Below, one piece after another: positions 54,767-62,616 of a stretch of DNA of 64,000 nt. The first letter of the stretch is position 1, and every line of letters starts with the position of its first letter. Location: contig NZ_JAPJZH010000002.1 of the NCBI RefSeq assembly GCF_027889715.1, forward strand, positions 1-64,000, written 5' to 3'. The position numbers were made by a program, and so were the translations under genes. The notes beneath the pieces are model-generated. The model was not told the origin of the DNA, ran no database searches, and worked only from the letters and a program-made list of their open reading frames with translations. The DNA comes from Allohoeflea poritis (GTDB lineage: Bacteria; Pseudomonadota; Alphaproteobacteria; Rhizobiales; Rhizobiaceae).

Positions 54767-55153
54767 TCAGCCCTGCATGCTCTCATAGGTGATCAGCGAG
54801 ATGGATGCGCCATAGGGGTCGCGGATCTTCGCCATCCGGCCCACACCCGGAAAGTCGGCCGGTTCATCAATGCCTTCAGCGCCATTGTCGAGCGCCGATT
54901 TGAAACGCGCATCCACGTCATCGACGGTGATGTATATGGTCCACTCGCCCGCCGGAGCCGGCACCGGCATGAAGCCGCCGATCGGGTTCTCCCCGACAAC
55001 GATTCCGGCATAGGACGAACCGTCCTGCATCGGCATGTCGCTGACCGTCCAGCCGAGGACGGATTCATAGAACTTGCGGGCGCCGGCCGGATCGCCGCCG
55101 CTGTGCTGTATCCAGCTTGCCGCACCATGGGTCTGCATTGGATTTGTCATCAT
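54767..55153 (-). CDS. VOC (glyoxalase-fold) family protein
   Basis: 128 residues. Two betaalphabeta-beta-beta modules are visible: ASWIQHSGGDPAGARKFYESVLGWTVSDMP first and EWTIYITVDDVDARFKSALDNGAEGIDEPADFPGVGRMAKIRDPYGASISLI second. The RDPYGA ending and the His of the first strand are typical metal-site positions. Stand-alone VOC proteins of this kind are frequent partners of ECF42 sigma factors. ATG 55153 follows GGAGGAA. Confidence 0.88.
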   Translation of the reverse strand: MMTNPMQTHGAASWIQHSGGDPAGARKFYESVLGWTVSDMPMQDGSSYAGIVVGENPIGGFMPVPAPAGEWTIYITVDDVDARFKSALDNGAEGIDEPADFPGVGRMAKIRDPYGASISLITYESMQG

Positions 55154-55218
55154 TTCCTCCTTGGGAAAGCGGTTGCAATGACCCAAGGACGAACGCGGTC
55201 GCCGTGATTCTACATCGG

Positions 55219-56475
55219 CTACAAATTTTTTTGAGACCCCTCACATAGCCGGATCTTGCCCTTGATATGCGCGGCCTCCTGCTCGGTCGGTCCAAGCTGC
55301 AATGCCCGCTCATAGGCGGCCAGGGCCAATTCCGGCTCACCCGCATCGTGGAGCAGCGACGCGCGTGCCGTATGGAAATAGAGATAGCCGGAAAGCGCTT
55401 CCGAAAGCTGCTCGAGATAATGAAGACCGGCCACCGCGCCGTTGATCTTGGAAAGAGCCACGGCCCGGTTGAGCGAAACGACCGGGGTCGGTTGAACCTG
55501 TTCAAGGGCGGCATAGAGGCGCTCGATTTCACGCCAGTCTGTCTGTTCCGGCTTTGGCGCGGCACAGTGGACCGCCGCAATCGCCGCCTGAATCTGATAC
55601 GGGCCCGGGCGCCCGCGTCTCAGTGCCTTTTCGATCAGCACCTTCCCTTCTGCCACTTCCTGCCGGTTCCACAGGCTTTGGTCCTGTTCCTCGAGCGGGG
55701 TGAGTTGTCCTTCGGGATCCAGGCGCGCGGCCCGGCGGGAATGCTGAAACAGACAAAGCGCAAGCAGGCCCATGACCTCGGCCTGCGACGGGAACAATGC
55801 CAGCAGCAATCTTGCGAGCCGGATGGCCTCGTCGCACAATTCGATGCGGATATGCTCCTCGCCGCCGCTTGCCGAATAGCCCTCGTTGAAGAGCAGATAG
55901 GTCATGGTGCAGACTGCGTCGAGCCGGGCCGACCGCTCCTGCAGGCTTGGCGTATCAAGACGCTCCGCGACGGAGGCCGCCTTCTTCTTTGCCCGGGTGA
56001 TGCGCTGCTCCATGGTCTTCGGCTTGACGACGAATGCCCGCGCGATCTTGTCCACGGAGAACCCGCCAACCACTTTCAGCGAAAGCGCCAGTTGATCCTG
56101 CAGCGTCAGGTCGGGATGGCAGCACATGAACATGAGCCGCAAAACATCGTCACGCAGTTCCGACATGTCGATCTGGTCCGCGAGCGCCATTTCGGCATCC
56201 TCGCCGTCGGCAGGACCATCCGGCAGCTTGTCGCTCAGCACCACGCGCTTGTCCCGCCGCAAGCGATCAATCGTGGCATTGCGCCCGGTCAGGATCAGCC
56301 ATGCTGTCGGATCGGACGGCACACCCTTCGCCGGCCAGCGCTCAATCGCCCGCATGCAGGCTTCCTGAAAGGCTTCTTCCGCAACGTCCAGATCCGAGAA
56401 CTGTCGTGTCAGGGCCGCCAGGGCCCGCGGACGCGCTACGGCAAAATGCGCCGCCAACGCGCTGGTTGCCGGCAT
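55219..56475 (-). CDS. ECF-type RNA polymerase sigma factor with TPR-like C-terminal extension (ECF42-like)
   Basis: 418 residues. Region 2 is FSDLDVAEEAFQEACMRAIERWPAKGVP, region 4 is ALSLKVVGGFSVDKIARAFVVKPKTMEQRITRAKKKA. Residues after about 190 form a long helical extension with TPR-like repeats (SGYLYFHTARASLLHDAGEPELALAAYERALQLGP), absent from ordinary ECF factors. This architecture, next to a DGPF protein, is that of the ECF42 group (COG4941). No anti-sigma factor gene is adjacent; control through the C-terminal extension has been proposed for the group. Starts five bases after the DGPF stop. Confidence 0.92.
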   Translation of the reverse strand: MPATSALAAHFAVARPRALAALTRQFSDLDVAEEAFQEACMRAIERWPAKGVPSDPTAWLILTGRNATIDRLRRDKRVVLSDKLPDGPADGEDAEMALADQIDMSELRDDVLRLMFMCCHPDLTLQDQLALSLKVVGGFSVDKIARAFVVKPKTMEQRITRAKKKAASVAERLDTPSLQERSARLDAVCTMTYLLFNEGYSASGGEEHIRIELCDEAIRLARLLLALFPSQAEVMGLLALCLFQHSRRAARLDPEGQLTPLEEQDQSLWNRQEVAEGKVLIEKALRRGRPGPYQIQAAIAAVHCAAPKPEQTDWREIERLYAALEQVQPTPVVSLNRAVALSKINGAVAGLHYLEQLSEALSGYLYFHTARASLLHDAGEPELALAAYERALQLGPTEQEAAHIKGKIRLCEGSQKNL

Positions 56476-56479
56476 CGGC

Positions 56480-56857
56480 TTAATGTGACTCTTCCTCTTC
56501 GGCGATTGTACCGCCGCCCCAGCCTACCGGACGCACTTCATAGGCGGCGACACCCTGCGGCAGTTTCTTCGCCTGCTCGATCGCATCATCCATGCTTGCG
56601 CATTCGAGAATATAGAGGCCGAGCAGTTGTTCCTTCGTTTCCGCGAAAGGGCCGTCCAGCACCAGGACGCTGTCCCCGCGTTTCCTGACCGTCATCGCGG
56701 CCGATGTCTCCATCAGCTTGGCGACAGCACCCAGTGTGCCCTTCTCGCCATGCTCGGCCTGGAGCTGCCTGTGATGGTCCATGGCCGCATCCTGTTCGTC
56801 CGGCGGCAGACGTTCGAAAAATCCCTCATTGGCGTAGATCAGAATTGCGTATTGCAT
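56480..56857 (-). CDS. YciI-like DGPF-domain protein
   Basis: 125 residues of the YCII/DGPF ferredoxin-like fold. The eponymous motif VLDGPFAETKEQLLGLYILECASMDDAIEQAKKLP is at residues 60-95. DGPF proteins are the usual neighbours of ECF42 sigma factors; enzymatic activity is not known. It is the first gene of the leftward set and is preceded by an EcfG-type promoter candidate 180 bases upstream. Confidence 0.92.
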   Translation of the reverse strand: MQYAILIYANEGFFERLPPDEQDAAMDHHRQLQAEHGEKGTLGAVAKLMETSAAMTVRKRGDSVLVLDGPFAETKEQLLGLYILECASMDDAIEQAKKLPQGVAAYEVRPVGWGGGTIAEEEESH

Positions 56858-57035
56858 GACTTACTCCCGGTTCATCTGTCCTATCCAGAACGAACGCATC
56901 TGCACAAATCCGACATCACCCTCAGATTGAACGCGCTATCGGCCAAAAAGCAACCCAGGGAAACACGGCAGATGACATTCCGATCACGCCTTGCTGCCGA
57001 TTGATAGCAAAGCCGTGAGGGATACTGTCCACGCA

Positions 57036-57060
57036 AACGCGTTGCCATAGGTAACGTTCC
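57036..57060 (-). promoter_or_regulatory. candidate EcfG-type (general stress) promoter for the DGPF-ECF42 operon
   Basis: On the minus strand GGAAC (57060-57056), then 16 bases, then CGTT (57039-57036): the consensus GGAAC-N16/17-CGTT of the alphaproteobacterial general stress sigma factor EcfG. It points leftward toward ATG 56857, leaving an untranslated leader of roughly 170 bases. Confidence 0.5.
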
Positions 57061-57075
57061 AGACCGCAGGAACGT
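57054..57075. promoter_or_regulatory. 7-bp inverted repeat ACGTTCC / GGAACGT
   Basis: ACGTTCC (57054-57060) and GGAACGT (57069-57075) are spaced by 8 bases, about 48 bases before the first small secreted gene. The left arm is the -35 of the leftward EcfG-type promoter. The right arm's GGAAC has no CGTT at the right distance on the plus strand. Confidence 0.45.
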
Positions 57076-57122
57076 GACTGCGGCAATACTTCGAGAGCGA
57101 GACAAATACGGGAGGATTACCC

Positions 57123-57434
57123 ATGAAACGTATAGTATTGGCACTATGTATTGCGTCAGTCAGTTTTCCGGCCCTGGCCATCAACCGCTATGACGTGCAG
57201 ACCATGAGCTGCGCGGCGGTTCAGCAGGCAGTCGATCGCGATGGTGCGGCGATCCTTCGATGGCAGTCGAAGCGCAATCCCTCACTTCCCATCTACGACC
57301 GCTACGTGCGCAACACCTTGTTCTGCGACAAGGGCAAAGTCCCGAAGCGGGCCTATGTGCCGACGAGGGACACATCCCAGTGCCAGGTCAAGAGATGTGT
57401 CGATGGGACCTTCGATCGGTCGTTCGGCGATTGA
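57123..57434 (+). CDS. small secreted four-cysteine protein, paralogue 1 of 3
   Basis: 103 residues. Signal peptide MKRIVLALCIASVSFPALA, then a mature part of about 84 residues with four cysteines (30, 68, 87, 92), enough for two disulfides. Conserved among the three copies: MSC..VQ..V.RDG.A.LR, LPIYDRYV, a mid cysteine, A.VPTRD and CQVKRC. I know no named family; relatives occur in other Hyphomicrobiales as hypothetical proteins. GGGAGGATTACCC lies before the ATG. A periplasmic role is inferred from the export signal only. Confidence 0.82.
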   Translation: MKRIVLALCIASVSFPALAINRYDVQTMSCAAVQQAVDRDGAAILRWQSKRNPSLPIYDRYVRNTLFCDKGKVPKRAYVPTRDTSQCQVKRCVDGTFDRSFGD

Positions 57435-57573
57435 TGAAAACGACGGTACGGCGGAAAATCCTGAGCATCATGCCTTGAATACGCCCCATTCATTCATGGC
57501 AATCGGACTCCGCCGTACTTACATACAACTGGCTATTACCGGGCGCGCGGTGATCACAGGGAGAAAACACGAT

Positions 57574-57885
57574 ATGAAAAGCGTTCTATTGGCCCTTTGC
57601 ATCGTTTCGGTCAGCTTTCCCGCGCTGGCAATCAACCGATACAATGTACAGTCGATGAGTTGCGCGGCGGTGCAACAGGCCGTCAAACGGGACGGTGCGG
57701 CCATCCTGCGCTGGCAGTCGGCACGAAAGCCGACTCTGCCGATCTACGACCGTTACGTTCGCAACGGTCTATATTGCGATCCGAACGAATATGCCAAACG
57801 CGCCTATGTTCCTTCACAGAACCGGGCGAACTGCATGGTCTACAAATGCGCCGACATCAGCGACAACCTTCTGTTTGACGACTGA
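57574..57885 (+). CDS. small secreted four-cysteine protein, paralogue 2 of 3
   Basis: 103 residues, about 70 percent identical by eye to paralogue 1, including the signal peptide (VSFPALAINRY is the same). All four cysteines are kept, but the C terminus differs (CMVYKCADISDNLLFDD). ATG 57574 follows AGGGAGAAAACACGAT. The 139-base gap to paralogue 1 holds no clear terminator, so the copies may be on one transcript or separate. Recent tandem duplication is likely. Confidence 0.82.
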   Translation: MKSVLLALCIVSVSFPALAINRYNVQSMSCAAVQQAVKRDGAAILRWQSARKPTLPIYDRYVRNGLYCDPNEYAKRAYVPSQNRANCMVYKCADISDNLLFDD

Positions 57886-58001
57886 GGAATGTGATCCGGT
57901 CAAACGGAATGAATCGGGCCCGGCGGCTACGTCGGGCCTTTGACGAGCGGCCCGCCGCCTCAGTATGGGTCGCACGCCGAATTTGATTGTGGGAGGATGC
58001 C

Positions 58002-58298
58002 ATGAAGAGACTGATCCTGCCTCTGGCGGCTTTGATGGCCGCAACGCCGGCAGGCGCCGTTCAGACCTACGACATTGGCAATATGAGTTGCAGCCAGGTC
58101 CAGGCCATTGTGCAGCGGGACGGCGTCGCGCAATTGCGCTACAACTCGAAAAGCAACCCCTCGGTCCCGATCTACAACAGATACGTGGCCGGAAGCACCC
58201 ATTGCGGCTCCCGCTCGATCGCAAACCTGGCGACCGTACCCACACGCGACAATCCCTCCTGCCGGGTCAAGATCTGTAAACGTTTCGGCGATCGATAG
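58002..58298 (+). CDS. small secreted four-cysteine protein, paralogue 3 of 3
   Basis: 98 residues, more diverged (roughly 40-45 percent identity to the others). Signal peptide ends near AGA-VQ. Key positions persist: NMSCSQVQ, VPIYNRYV, HCGS, VPTRDNPSC, VKIC. ATG 58002 has GGGAGGATGCC before it. A weak hairpin with a short T-tail (57927-57955) lies between paralogues 2 and 3. This older copy shows the family was duplicated at least twice. Confidence 0.82.
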   Translation: MKRLILPLAALMAATPAGAVQTYDIGNMSCSQVQAIVQRDGVAQLRYNSKSNPSVPIYNRYVAGSTHCGSRSIANLATVPTRDNPSCRVKICKRFGDR

Positions 58299-58380
58299 AA
58301 CAGGTCCGGCCGCCCTTGCGGTTGCAAACAACGGCAAAGCCGGTATCAGTCCTCCGGAACACATGGAATCGGAGGGGCCA

Positions 58381-58776
58381 ATGACATCACCGGACACCGC
58401 GACACCGACGGGCGACCTCACTTTGCGTACTTTGGCCATGCCCGGCGATGCGAATGCGGCGGGCGATATTTTCGGCGGCTGGGTGATGGCGCAGATGGAT
58501 CTTGCCTGCGGCATCCGTGCCGCCGAACACGCAGGCGGCCGTGTTGTCACCGCCGCCGTGAACGAGATGGTATTTGAAAAACCCATGCATGTGGGCGACA
58601 CGCTGTGCGTCTATACCCACATCGAGAAGATCGGCCGCACCTCCATGACGCTGGTGGTCGAAGCCTGGGCACAGCGTTACTTGCGCCCGCTCCGCGAGAA
58701 AGTCATCGTCGGCCGGTTCGTCATGGTCGCCCTCGACAAAGACGGCAAACCGACGCCGATACGCGATATTCAATGA
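58381..58776 (+). CDS. acyl-CoA thioesterase, YciA-like hotdog fold
   Basis: 131 residues. The hotdog-fold motif GDANAAGDIFGGWVMAQMDLACG is at residues 22-44 with the catalytic Asp of the YciA group, and VVTAAVNEMVFEKPMHVGDTL follows. Hydrolyses short to medium acyl-CoA esters. ATG 58381 has GGAGGGG five bases upstream and is preferred over ATG 58363. Confidence 0.9.
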   Translation: MTSPDTATPTGDLTLRTLAMPGDANAAGDIFGGWVMAQMDLACGIRAAEHAGGRVVTAAVNEMVFEKPMHVGDTLCVYTHIEKIGRTSMTLVVEAWAQRYLRPLREKVIVGRFVMVALDKDGKPTPIRDIQ

Positions 58777-58799
58777 GCGCCGGTAGCAGGAATTGAACC

Positions 58800-59741
58800 A
58801 TGTTCATACAAGTCGTCACGATCCTGCTGCCGATATTTGCCATCATGGGGCTCGGATACATATCGGGCAGGCTCGGTATCCTCGGCGACAACAGCGCGCC
58901 GGTCCTGAACCGTTTCGTGACGCATTTTTCGCTACCACTCCTGCTGTTCGGCGCTTTGGCCAGTTCACCGCTCGACAAGACCTTCAACCTGGCGTTCGTC
59001 GTGTCGTTGGCCACGGCCGCTGTCGTCTGTTTTGTGCTGCCCATTTTGCTCTCGCGGCAGAACCTGAACTTCCAGCAAAGGACGATGCACGGTCTCGGCG
59101 CATCCTTTTCCAATGCCAGCTTTGTCGGGATCCCGCTGCTCACGCCCATTGTCGGCACGCTGGCGCTCCCGGCGGTTGGTGTTGCGAATATCATCTTGTT
59201 GACGATACTGGCGATCACGGTCCTGGTCCTTGAACTTGCGCGCAGCGGCAATGGCCATCTTCTTGCGGCATTTCAAACGGCGCTTGTGCACACGTTCAAG
59301 AACCCCATCATCTTTGCCATGATATGCGGCGTCGCCTATTCGCTGAGCGGATTGCCGCTTCCCGGCTGGCTCCACCGGACCACGCATATCGTCGGTGTGG
59401 CGACGCCGGCCGTGGCGCTCTTCGCCATGGGCGAGGCTCTCGTCAAGTCGCGTCTGGCGGGCCTTGGCAAGGTCGGTTTTCTTGCCCTGATCAAACTTGT
59501 CGCAATGCCGCTCATCACTATGGGCATTCTGTTGCTGTTCCCGGATGTCGAGCCTGAATGGGCGGTGTCGGCGGTTCTGACAGCAGCGCTTTCAACAGCG
59601 ATTCTCGATTACATCGTGGCCACCGAGTACCGCGAGAATGCCCGGGAAGCGTCAGACCTCGTCTTGTTGACGACGCTCCTCTCGGCGGTAACGCTGCCGG
59701 TCTTCATCATCCTGAGCTTGCGGATCTGGCCGGTCGCATGA
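58800..59741 (+). CDS. AEC-family transporter (auxin efflux carrier type)
   Basis: 313 residues, about ten TM segments in two repeats. GLGYISGRLGIL near 17, NRFVTHFSLPLLLFGAL, SFSNASFVGIPLL and a conserved KLVAMPLITMGI segment place it in the AEC family, which exports small organic acids such as malate or malonate. The substrate is unknown. Its stop lies 35 bases inside the convergent emrB gene. Confidence 0.9.
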   Translation: MFIQVVTILLPIFAIMGLGYISGRLGILGDNSAPVLNRFVTHFSLPLLLFGALASSPLDKTFNLAFVVSLATAAVVCFVLPILLSRQNLNFQQRTMHGLGASFSNASFVGIPLLTPIVGTLALPAVGVANIILLTILAITVLVLELARSGNGHLLAAFQTALVHTFKNPIIFAMICGVAYSLSGLPLPGWLHRTTHIVGVATPAVALFAMGEALVKSRLAGLGKVGFLALIKLVAMPLITMGILLLFPDVEPEWAVSAVLTAALSTAILDYIVATEYRENAREASDLVLLTTLLSAVTLPVFIILSLRIWPVA

Positions 59742-61308
59742 AGCGGCCGAACGGCCGGATGTCGAGCCATCCTGCATAACCGCGTGATCCTCGCGGCGTG
59801 GGACTGCGGAAGAAAACGGCCAGGATTGCGAGGCCAAAAGTACAGAAGGCCATATATTGCGCGATTTCGAATATGGTCTGCAACTGTGACTGCGTCGTCA
59901 GAAGTTCCGCGACATAGGCCATCTTGGTATCATAGCTGACATCGCCCAGATCGTTGAGATACTGCTGCAGCGCGGGGTTCCCGGGGCTGATCTCACCGAC
60001 ATGCCGAGTCCAGTTGGCGAGCTGTCCGTTGTAATAAAGGGTCCCGACTGCGGTTGTTCCGAAGGAAAAGCCAAGGGTCTTGGTCAGATTGAAAAGACCG
60101 GCGCCTTCATCGCGTTTCTCGGGAGAAAGGTTTGCGAAGGCACGCGCGGCAAGAACGGGGAAGACCAGCATCATCCCGAACACGATCATCACGCCGGGCG
60201 GAACAGCCTCCCATTTGCCGATATTCTCATCCAGCCGGCTGAACCAGTACCATCCCGATCCCATGATGAGGCACGCAAGGATGTAACTTTGCCTGAATGA
60301 CAGGAACGCCTGCAAGCGGCCGGCAACGAAACTGCCAGTGACCCCACCGGCGCCGTAACAGCCGATCACCACGCCTGCCGTCGATGCCTGCCACCCGAGA
60401 CCGTCGACAAACAGTTGCGGCGCAAGGATCATCAGAGCCAGGAACGTGCTGCCCATGGCCGTAACCACCAGGCAACACAGTGTGAAATTGAGATCGGCGA
60501 ACAGCCCGATATCGATGATATGCCGCTGGCCCAGATAAACACCCCGCCCGATGATGACCAATCCCGCAACGAAGGAAATCAGAAACAGGTACACGATCGT
60601 TTGCGAACTGAACCAGTCGAGCTTGTCGCCCTGGTTGAGACCGATCTGCAGGGTCGAGAGCATTGCGACCAGAAATCCGAGGCCCAGCCAGTCGGTGCGC
60701 ATCGGTATGTGCGGCGTGCGCCGCACAAAAGACAGGATGAGGATCACCGCAACGGCGCCGACCGGAACATTGACCCAGAAGTTCCACCGCCAATCAAGGT
60801 CCTGGGCCAGATAGCCGCCGAGCATGGGTCCGAGAGCCGGTCCACCCATGACACCGACGACCCAGAACGCCAGGATCTTGGCACGCTCTTCTTCCTCGAC
60901 GGCGTCGATCAGCATGGCCTGTGACAGCGGGATAAGCGGTCCGGAAAAGAGCCCCTGGATGAAGCGGAAGGCGACGATCATGTCCAGATCCTGCGCAAGA
61001 CCGCAGGCAACGGACGATACGACGAACCCGACAACCGCCGTCAGGATCAGCACCTTGCGCCCCAGCATGCGCGACAGGTGGCCGGTAATTCCGATGATGA
61101 TGGCTTGCCCCACCGCGAACATGGTGACCACCCAGGTAACCTCATCAGTGGTGGCGTTCAGATTACCGGCCATATAGGGCAACGCGACCGTCACGATCGT
61201 CAGGTCGATGGACGCCATCAGGGAGATGAACAGCGTCGTCACGATGATCATGTTGCGGTGGAAGCCGGGCGGCAGCGGCTTGACCTGATGGGCAGGTTCC
61301 TGGGGCAT
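59707..61308 (-). CDS. emrB: EmrB-like DHA2 multidrug efflux MFS transporter
   Basis: 533 residues with 14 TM segments. LMASIDLTIVTVALPYMAGNL (TM1), GHLSRMLGRKVLILTAVVGF (motif A after TM2), and motif C in GVMGGPALGPMLGGYLAQ are typical of DHA2 drug-proton antiporters. It partners the periplasmic adaptor EmrA and an outer-membrane channel encoded elsewhere. The 3' end overlaps the AEC gene on the opposite strand by 35 bases. The emrA gene ends 17 bases upstream. Confidence 0.92.
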   Translation of the reverse strand: MPQEPAHQVKPLPPGFHRNMIIVTTLFISLMASIDLTIVTVALPYMAGNLNATTDEVTWVVTMFAVGQAIIIGITGHLSRMLGRKVLILTAVVGFVVSSVACGLAQDLDMIVAFRFIQGLFSGPLIPLSQAMLIDAVEEEERAKILAFWVVGVMGGPALGPMLGGYLAQDLDWRWNFWVNVPVGAVAVILILSFVRRTPHIPMRTDWLGLGFLVAMLSTLQIGLNQGDKLDWFSSQTIVYLFLISFVAGLVIIGRGVYLGQRHIIDIGLFADLNFTLCCLVVTAMGSTFLALMILAPQLFVDGLGWQASTAGVVIGCYGAGGVTGSFVAGRLQAFLSFRQSYILACLIMGSGWYWFSRLDENIGKWEAVPPGVMIVFGMMLVFPVLAARAFANLSPEKRDEGAGLFNLTKTLGFSFGTTAVGTLYYNGQLANWTRHVGEISPGNPALQQYLNDLGDVSYDTKMAYVAELLTTQSQLQTIFEIAQYMAFCTFGLAILAVFFRSPTPRGSRGYAGWLDIRPFGRFMRPARSASSG

Positions 61309-61325
61309 CGGCGCTCCCTGCGGCC

Positions 61326-62393
61326 CTATTGAGACTGAGCCGGGGGCGGATCGTCGGTATTGACCTCGACCGCGGCGCTGGCGCCGATCCGATACGGGAA
61401 CTCATCCTCCATTGCCGACAGGGAAATGCGGATCGGTATGCGCTGGGTGACCTTGACCCAATTGCCTGTCGTGTTCTGCGCCGGCAGAAGCGAGAAGGAC
61501 GCGGACGAACTGAAGCCGATGCTCTCGACGACACCGTCAAAGGTCTTGTCGTCATACATGTCCAGCGTCACGGTCACCAGCTGTCCGGGCCTGATCCGGT
61601 CGACATTCGTCTCCTTGAAATTGGCATCGATCCACCACGTGCTGGTTTCGATGAACGGAAACAATTGATCGCCGGTGCTGACGACGTCGCCCTTGCGCAG
61701 TGCAAGATTGGTGACGTAACCGTCGGCCGGTGCGGCAATGGTCGACCACTGCTTGTTGAGCTTCGCCTGCGTCACCGCCGCCTCAGCCTGCTGGATCTGG
61801 GCCGTGATCGATTCCGGCGTTCCGTATTCCTTCTCGGCCACCGTCAGGTCGGCGAGCAGCGTGTCCAGCTTCGATTTGGCTTCGGCAAGGCTGTTTTCCA
61901 CCTCAACGCCCTTCAGGACCGGCTCGACGCCGTCCCGGACCAGCGGTTTCGTCGCTTTTGACAATTGCTCTGCCGTTGAAACGAAAGCCCTTTGCTCGCT
62001 CACCTGTGCCTTCGCCGCGTCCACCCGCGCCTTTCCGGCCTCGATATCCTGGTGAACCAGCACAAGCGCCGCCTCGGCGGCACTGAGCTCCGCATCGTAG
62101 AGGCTCGAATCGATCGCGAACAGCTTGTCGCCTTCTTTCACGAACTGGTTGTCCTCGACGAACACCTCGGCAATCTCCCCGTCCACGCGCGGCGAGATCC
62201 ACACATAGTTGGCGTTCACATAGGCATTGTCAGTGGCCGGATGATCCCGTTCGAAATTCCAGTAGATGTAGATTCCGAACAGCAGCAGGCCGCCCACGGC
62301 AAGCGCGCCGACAACGATAAGCCCCTCACGCAATCTGCTCGGGGATTTGTTCTCTTCGCCAGTCTCCGCCTTCTGACCCGGCTCCGCATTCAT
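61326..62393 (-). CDS. emrA: EmrA-like HlyD-family membrane-fusion adaptor
   Basis: 355 residues: a TM anchor (IVVGALAVGGLLLFGIYIYW) near residue 30, biotinyl-lipoyl half-domain (ATDNAYVNANYVWISPRVDGEIAEVFVEDNQFVKEGDKLF), a long coiled-coil hairpin, the second half-domain (IAAPADGYVTNLALRKGDVVSTGDQLF) and a beta-barrel. This is the adaptor of the EmrB pump, expressed as emrA-emrB. It is divergent from uvrB; a palindrome lies over its promoter (62465-62492). Confidence 0.92.
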   Translation of the reverse strand: MNAEPGQKAETGEENKSPSRLREGLIVVGALAVGGLLLFGIYIYWNFERDHPATDNAYVNANYVWISPRVDGEIAEVFVEDNQFVKEGDKLFAIDSSLYDAELSAAEAALVLVHQDIEAGKARVDAAKAQVSEQRAFVSTAEQLSKATKPLVRDGVEPVLKGVEVENSLAEAKSKLDTLLADLTVAEKEYGTPESITAQIQQAEAAVTQAKLNKQWSTIAAPADGYVTNLALRKGDVVSTGDQLFPFIETSTWWIDANFKETNVDRIRPGQLVTVTLDMYDDKTFDGVVESIGFSSSASFSLLPAQNTTGNWVKVTQRIPIRISLSAMEDEFPYRIGASAAVEVNTDDPPPAQSQ

Positions 62394-62464
62394 GAGCTGT
62401 ACCCCCTAAAGCACGTGGCGGCCCTGCCCTTGGCCGCCCTGATTCCCGGTTGCGACAGAATTCC

Positions 62465-62492
62465 ACATTATGGGCGCGCCGCATAATTGCAA
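62465..62492 (-). promoter_or_regulatory. emrA promoter with overlapping palindromic operator
   Basis: On the minus strand, TTGCAA (62492-62487), a 16-base spacer and TAATGT (62470-62465) form a sigma-70 type promoter. ATTATG (62467-62472) and CATAAT (62482-62487) make an inverted repeat around a central GGCGCGCC. A repressor bound there would block the pump genes; no regulator gene is adjacent, so it would act from elsewhere. Confidence 0.55.
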
Positions 62493-62534
62493 ATTGCGAC
62501 GCCACAGTCCTGATTTTTCGCAACTGCCGGCTCT

Positions 62535-62554
62535 CCTGACAGAACACTGTCAGG
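62535..62554. promoter_or_regulatory. perfect 8-bp inverted repeat upstream of uvrB
   Basis: CCTGACAG (62535-62542) and CTGTCAGG (62547-62554) with a 4-base gap, 63 bases before the uvrB start. No T-run follows on either strand, so it is not a terminator. It could be a DNA operator. Confidence 0.4.
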
Positions 62555-62616
62555 ATGGGCGTTATTCCGTGCGCGCAACCCTTTCCATTTTTGCTTTCAC
62601 TCGCCATATTCGCTGC

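Noticed and set aside
57069-57095. Second EcfG promoter on the plus strand for the first small secreted gene
   Set aside because: GGAAC is present at 57069-57073 but the expected CGTT 16-17 bases later is not; the sequence there reads TTCGA.
62394-62616. LexA (SOS) box before uvrB
   Set aside because: No GTTC-N7-GTTC or its complement found in the intergenic sequence.
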